Of a stretch of DNA of 17,003 nt, positions 14,550-17,003 are shown one piece after another. Under the pieces are notes generated by a model. It did not search any database and was not told where the DNA came from. It worked only from the letters and a program-made list of their open reading frames with translations. The stretch spans positions 1-17,003 of the forward strand of contig CAUDHE010000057.1 of NCBI GenBank assembly GCA_958449275.1, read 5' to 3'. Positions within the stretch are counted from its first letter, which is position 1; each line of letters starts with the position of its first letter. Position numbers and translations under genes: made by a program. Source of the stretch: an uncultured Alistipes sp. (GTDB taxonomy: Bacteria; Bacteroidota; Bacteroidia; Bacteroidales; Rikenellaceae).

Positions 14550-15107
14550 ATGAAAAAGATGATTTTGAGCCGAAAGGCATATATTGCGGCCACGCTCGTG
14601 GCGTTGCTGTCGATCGCGGTCCCCTCTACCGTGGCGGCGCAGGGGACGAAAACCGACGATATCGCGGCGTCGACCATTATGAAGCAGGGCGACACGGCTC
14701 CCGATTTCACAGTTTCGACGCTCGACGGAAAAAAGACGTCGCTCTCGGAACTGAAAGGCAAGGTGGTGCTCGTGAACTTTTGGGCGACGTGGTGTCCGCC
14801 CTGCCGCGAGGAGTTGAAACACGTGCAGAAAGAGATTATCGATCGGTTCAAGGGTAAGGATTTCGTATTCATGCCGATCTCGCGCGGCGAAAAGCCTTCG
14901 GTCGTGGAGGCGTTTCTGAGCAAGACGGGGTACACGTTCACCGTGTATGTCGATCCCAAGCAGGAGGTATTCAAGCTCTTCGCCACCAACTACATACCGC
15001 GTAACTTTCTTATCGGCAAGGACGGTAAGGTGAAATACGTGTCGGTGGGCTACGACGCCGAGGAGTTCGCCAAGCTCATCGAGGCCGTCGAGCGGGAGTT
15101 GAAATAA
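14550..15107 (+). CDS. TlpA-family thiol-disulfide oxidoreductase
   Basis: The 185-residue product begins with a signal peptide (basic MKKMILSRK, hydrophobic core, cleavage probably after VAA at about residue 30). A thioredoxin fold follows: GDTAPDFTVSTLDGK, then VVLVNFWATWCPPCREEL with the active-site pair Cys82/Cys85 in WCPPC, and the cis-proline at Pro150 in YIPRNFLIG. The domain resembles TlpA/ResA proteins, which keep exported thiols reduced, for instance during cytochrome c maturation. No cytochrome or DsbD-like gene is in the window, so its client is unknown. It lies 56 bases after pyrH and 96 bases before frr on the same strand. It could be transcribed with pyrH; the gap shows no clear promoter. 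Confidence 0.92.
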   Translation: MKKMILSRKAYIAATLVALLSIAVPSTVAAQGTKTDDIAASTIMKQGDTAPDFTVSTLDGKKTSLSELKGKVVLVNFWATWCPPCREELKHVQKEIIDRFKGKDFVFMPISRGEKPSVVEAFLSKTGYTFTVYVDPKQEVFKLFATNYIPRNFLIGKDGKVKYVSVGYDAEEFAKLIEAVERELK

Positions 15108-15203
15108 TCCCGTCGAATGCGGTTCGCCGAGGCATAATTATTCGACCCTCTTTCGAGCGGAGCGATTTTCAGTCATGGCAAATTAATCACAAGAATAACT
15201 ACT

Positions 15204-15761
15204 ATGGATACTAACACGATTATCAATGAGGCTACCGACCGCATGAAACGCACGGTCGACCACCTCGACGAAGAACTCGCAAACATCCGCGCAGGCAAGG
15301 CGTCGACCAACGTTCTGAACAGCGTCATGGTCGATTATTACGGTTCGCAGACCCCCGTGTCGGGCGTAGCCAGCGTCACCGTTCCCGATGCGCGCACCAT
15401 ACTCATACAGCCGTGGGATAAGAACATGATCCGCATGATCGAGAAAGCGATCATCGACTCCAATATCGGCCTTACCCCTTCGAATAACGGCGAGCAGATC
15501 CGTCTGTCGATTCCGCCCCTTACCGAGGAGCGTCGCAAGGAGCTTGTGAAGCAGGTTCGCGGTGCAGGCGAGACGGCCCGCATAAGCCTCCGCAACGCAC
15601 GCCGCGACGCCGTCGAGGCTTTCAAGAAAGCGCAGAAAGACGGTATGCCCGAAGACGAATCGAAGGACGGCGAGACTCAGGCCCAAAAACTGCTTGAGAA
15701 GTATTCCAAGCAGCTCGACTCGTTGATGGAGACCAAAGAGAAGGAGATCATGACCGTCTGA
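15204..15761 (+). CDS. frr: Ribosome recycling factor
   Basis: The 185-residue product is the normal length for ribosome recycling factor, which with EF-G splits post-termination ribosomes. It shows the hallmark sequences: LDEELANIRAGKAST near residue 22, the beta-strand domain (YYGSQTPVSGVASVTVPDARTILIQPWDK), the SNIGLTPSNNGEQIRLSIPPLTEERRKELVKQ segment, and a long C-terminal helix. The ATG at 15204 gives the standard N-terminus. It is the last plus-strand gene of the pyrH group and is followed by an intrinsic terminator. No strong Bacteroidetes promoter is evident directly upstream, so it is probably read from pyrH. Confidence 0.97.
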   Translation: MDTNTIINEATDRMKRTVDHLDEELANIRAGKASTNVLNSVMVDYYGSQTPVSGVASVTVPDARTILIQPWDKNMIRMIEKAIIDSNIGLTPSNNGEQIRLSIPPLTEERRKELVKQVRGAGETARISLRNARRDAVEAFKKAQKDGMPEDESKDGETQAQKLLEKYSKQLDSLMETKEKEIMTV

Positions 15762-15782
15762 TCGAGAAAACCGCACGCAATG

Positions 15783-15827
15783 ATTCGCCCCCGACGTCTG
15801 TCTGTTCGTCGGGGGTGAATTGTTTTT
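15783..15827 (+). terminator. Intrinsic terminator after frr
   Basis: The arms ATTCGCCCCCGACG (15783-15796) and CGTCGGGGGTGAAT (15807-15820) make a 14-bp stem with one G-U pair and a 10-base loop, followed by TGTTTTT. It ends the pyrH-tlpA-frr unit 21 bases after the frr stop. Confidence 0.92.
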
Positions 15828-15870
15828 GCCTCGGCACCATGACGCCGAATATATGATTGAATAGGGCACA

Positions 15871-15900
15871 AAAAAGCCGACCCCTTGTCAGGATCGGCTC
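15871..15900 (-). terminator. Intrinsic terminator of rpmE2 (minus strand)
   Basis: Read on the minus strand, AGCCGATCC (15899-15891) pairs with GGGTCGGCT (15883-15875) through a G-U wobble and runs into six Ts (15874-15869). In the plus-strand transcript that wobble becomes a C-A mismatch, which supports a minus-strand function. It lies about 20 bases beyond the rpmE2 stop. Confidence 0.85.
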
Positions 15901-15920
15901 GGCACTCCGCTCGGCGCGGA

Positions 15921-16184
15921 CTACTTGTTCTTCTTATCGTAACGTTTTGCGTAACGGCTCATAAACTTATCCACACGACCGGCGGTATCCACCAACTTCA
16001 TCTTACCCGTATAGAAAGGGTGCGACGTGTTAGAGATTTCCATCTTATATACAGGATAGGTTTCGCCGTTCACTTCGATGGTCTCTTTGGTCGAAACGGC
16101 GGACCGACACAAAAACACGTGGTCGTTCGACATGTCCTTGAACGCCACCAAACGATAATTCTCCGGATGAATTCCCTTTTTCAT
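15921..16184 (-). CDS. rpmE2: 50S ribosomal protein L31 type B
   Basis: The 87-residue product is the zinc-independent type B form of ribosomal protein L31, which bridges the large and small ribosomal subunits. It begins MKKGIHPENYRLVAFKDMSN and has the conserved FLCRSAVST and ISNTSHPFYTGK segments, with a basic C-terminal tail. Only one cysteine is present (residue 26), so the CxxC zinc ribbon of type A is absent. In some bacteria type B replaces type A under zinc limitation. Many Bacteroidetes appear to use type B as their normal copy, and no zinc-responsive operator is recognisable here. It stands alone between its own promoter and terminator. Confidence 0.96.
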   Translation of the reverse strand: MKKGIHPENYRLVAFKDMSNDHVFLCRSAVSTKETIEVNGETYPVYKMEISNTSHPFYTGKMKLVDTAGRVDKFMSRYAKRYDKKNK

Positions 16185-16221
16185 TTTCGTTTTGTTTTTG
16201 AATTTTATTGCTTAAGCGCGA

Positions 16222-16252
16222 CAAAGATAGGTATTTTATTTTCATCGAGCAA
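16222..16252 (-). promoter_or_regulatory. rpmE2 promoter, Bacteroidetes type
   Basis: On the minus strand, TTG (16252-16250), a 20-bp spacer and TATCTTTG (16229-16222) match the consensus exactly. The start codon is about 38 bases further on, leaving a short AT-rich leader. Confidence 0.8.
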
Positions 16253-16406
16253 CAATCGCGATTACTTTTTGTCGATTTTGCCCGCGCGATCGGATTTTTG
16301 TGCGGTTTCCGATAGGAGGTTCGGACCTTATATTAATAGATGCGGTCGAAAATACGGCGTTATGCACTTTTTCCGACATAAAATTTTATTTTCCGAAAAT
16401 TTGTCA

Positions 16407-16414
16407 TATCTTTG
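16407..16414 (+). promoter_or_regulatory. Promoter -7 box upstream of the CAT-anticodon tRNA
   Basis: TATCTTTG is an exact TAnnTTTG box 32 bases before the mature tRNA 5' end. The -33 region is a T-rich stretch without a clean TTG, so the match is partial. Between this box and the rpmE2 promoter (about 16255-16405) I see only AT-rich sequence and no gene. Confidence 0.6.
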
Positions 16415-16446
16415 CATTCGCAAAACCTCGGTAAGGGGTTGCGTGC

Positions 16447-16521
16447 GGATCCATAGCTCAGTTGGTTAGTAGCACCTGACTCATAATCAGGGGGTCGTAG
16501 GTTCAAGCCCTACTGGATCCA
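16447..16521 (+). tRNA. tRNA with CAT anticodon (elongator Met or Ile2), altered D arm
   Basis: The cloverleaf is clear. Acceptor GGATCCA (16447-16453) pairs with TGGATCC (16514-16520). The anticodon arm is CCTGA, loop CTCATAA, TCAGG, giving anticodon CAT. The T arm is GTAGG, loop TTCAAGC, CCTAC. The discriminator is A and CCA is not encoded. The G1-C72 pair excludes initiator tRNA. From DNA alone, CAT can be elongator methionine or the isoleucine tRNA whose C34 TilS converts to lysidine; the acceptor bases do not decide it for me. The D arm is odd: GCTC faces GTAGC instead of GAGC, an extra T that either bulges or leaves a three-pair stem. Length is 75 bases. Confidence 0.96.
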
Positions 16522-16572
16522 CGAAATGCGGGCCATTCGCGATAGTGCGAACGGCCCGTTTCGTTTTTTTTT
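16521..16572 (+). terminator. Long terminator hairpin abutting the tRNA 3' end
   Basis: A long interrupted stem begins at the tRNA discriminator base. ACGAAA (16521-16526) pairs with TTTCGT (16559-16564), CGGGCC (16529-16534) with GGCCCG (16553-16558), and TTCGC (16536-16540) with GCGAA (16547-16551), closing on a 6-base loop. A run of Ts follows to 16572. This is a strong intrinsic terminator for the tRNA transcript. Confidence 0.92.
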
Positions 16573-16781
16573 CGTGTGTCGACGTCGCGGTTCGGTATCG
16601 GCGCGAGTGGTGCGGATTCGATTTTTTTTCGGCCGTTTTCGATTCTCTTTCCGATGAATATTTGCGGAGGCGGGTGCTCGCGTTGTGCTATCGAATATGC
16701 CCGAACGGGGTATTTGCGAGATTTTTTAATGTTTTTCGCGAAAAAACTTTAACATTGTTTTTTAATTCGGAAAAGAGTATT

Positions 16782-16789
16782 TATATTTG
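16782..16789 (+). promoter_or_regulatory. Promoter-like -7 box without an evident gene
   Basis: TATATTTG matches TAnnTTTG, followed by C as in several boxes in this window. The nearest upstream TTG (16755-16757) is 24 bases away, longer than the usual spacing. It lies about 160 bases before tRNA-Thr and could be a second, upstream promoter for that tRNA unit. Confidence 0.45.
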
Positions 16790-16899
16790 CACTCGATTTT
16801 TCGGCTCCGCATGTCGGTCCGGGTGATCGGGTTCTTTGAACGAGCGTTGTAGGCTGTTTTTCGATTTTCGATGTCGAACGATAAAAAATCGTTGATAAA

Positions 16900-16930
16900 T
16901 TTGGAAATTAAAAAATAATCCCTACCTTTG
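16900..16930 (+). promoter_or_regulatory. tRNA-Thr promoter, full Bacteroidetes consensus
   Basis: TTTG (16900-16903), a 19-bp AT-rich spacer and TACCTTTG (16923-16930) match both halves of the Bacteroidetes consensus exactly. Mature tRNA begins 20 bases later. This is the best promoter in the window, as expected for a highly expressed stable-RNA unit. Confidence 0.88.
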
Positions 16931-16950
16931 CATCCCGTAACGGTTGAAAT

Positions 16951-17003
16951 GCCGATGTAGCTCAGTTGGCCAGAGCAGCTGATTTGTAATCAGCTGGTCG
17001 GGG
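16951..17003 (+). tRNA. tRNA-Thr(TGT), 3' end cut by the window
   Basis: The visible 53 bases give acceptor strand GCCGATG, a normal D arm (GCTC, AGTTGGCCA, GAGC), and the anticodon arm GCTGA, loop TTTGTAA, TCAGC, with anticodon TGT for threonine codon ACA. The variable loop and start of the T stem follow before the window ends. In many bacteria a tRNA-Thr(TGT) heads a cluster with tRNA-Tyr, tRNA-Gly and tuf, so such genes may follow, but they are not visible here. Confidence 0.93.

Larger units (their letters stand above)
16573..16950 (+). other. Non-coding region before tRNA-Thr
   Basis: I find no credible protein gene here. The stretch is T-rich, with many TTTCG-type words. It holds a near-palindrome of GTTTTT, CGCG and AAAAAAC at 16731-16747, a TATATTTG box at 16782-16789, a 6-bp hairpin of AACGAT and ATCGTT at 16877-16893, and the tRNA-Thr promoter at 16900-16930. 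The segment 16797-16890 downstream of the first box could be a leader or small RNA, but its only support is the promoter-like box. Confidence 0.5.

Noticed and set aside
16573..16850. Short open frame across the region before tRNA-Thr
   Set aside because: Its translation is rich in Phe, Arg and Cys from TTTCG repeats, it has no start context and it spans promoter-like elements.
1..17003. CRISPR array, insertion sequence, prophage or defence island
   Set aside because: I looked for spaced direct repeats, transposase or integrase motifs and terminal inverted repeats and found none.

Overview
The window is ordinary chromosomal DNA from a fairly GC-rich member of the Bacteroidales. The evidence is the Bacteroidetes-type promoter (TTG or TTTG, about 19-21 bp, then TAnnTTTG), which recurs upstream of RNA and protein genes; lineage-typical families (DUF3098, DUF4270, a YfhO-type protein, a standalone starch-synthase-like N-terminal domain); tRNAs without an encoded CCA; and weak or absent Shine-Dalgarno sequences. 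The base composition and gene set suggest a relative of Alistipes (Rikenellaceae). That placement is inference.

Bases 1-5727 hold a tightly packed plus-strand run: the C-terminal end of a YfhO-family membrane protein, ftsX, a DUF3098 membrane protein, uppP, truB, queA and an exported Asp-box beta-propeller (possible glycosidase). It mixes envelope growth and division (FtsX, UppP) with tRNA modification (TruB, QueA). The propeller gene at its end has different codon use and looks like a later addition. After a 251-bp gap with a promoter-like box, bases 5979-8388 encode a degenerate, half-length starch-synthase-like protein overlapping a DUF4270 lipoprotein gene. A hairpin separates these from topA (8471-10795), followed closely by an exported C1-family (bleomycin hydrolase/PepC-like) peptidase and a strong terminator.

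Bases 12130-13477 hold one minus-strand gene with its own terminator, a PLP-dependent alpha-oxoamine synthase that may act in sphingolipid- or sulfonolipid-type lipid synthesis. Divergent from it are pyrH, a TlpA-type thiol-disulfide protein and frr, ending in a terminator that converges with that of the minus-strand gene for ribosomal protein L31 type B. The right end is RNA-gene territory: a CAT-anticodon tRNA with an extra base in its D arm, a strong terminator, a 429-bp non-coding stretch with two promoter-like sites, and the first two thirds of tRNA-Thr(TGT), cut by the window edge.

I see no CRISPR array, insertion sequence, integrase, phage gene or recognisable defence system. The most worthwhile leads are the degenerate glucosyltransferase/DUF4270 pair, the unusual tRNA D arm, the apparently acquired propeller gene and a promoter-like site with no evident product before tRNA-Thr.
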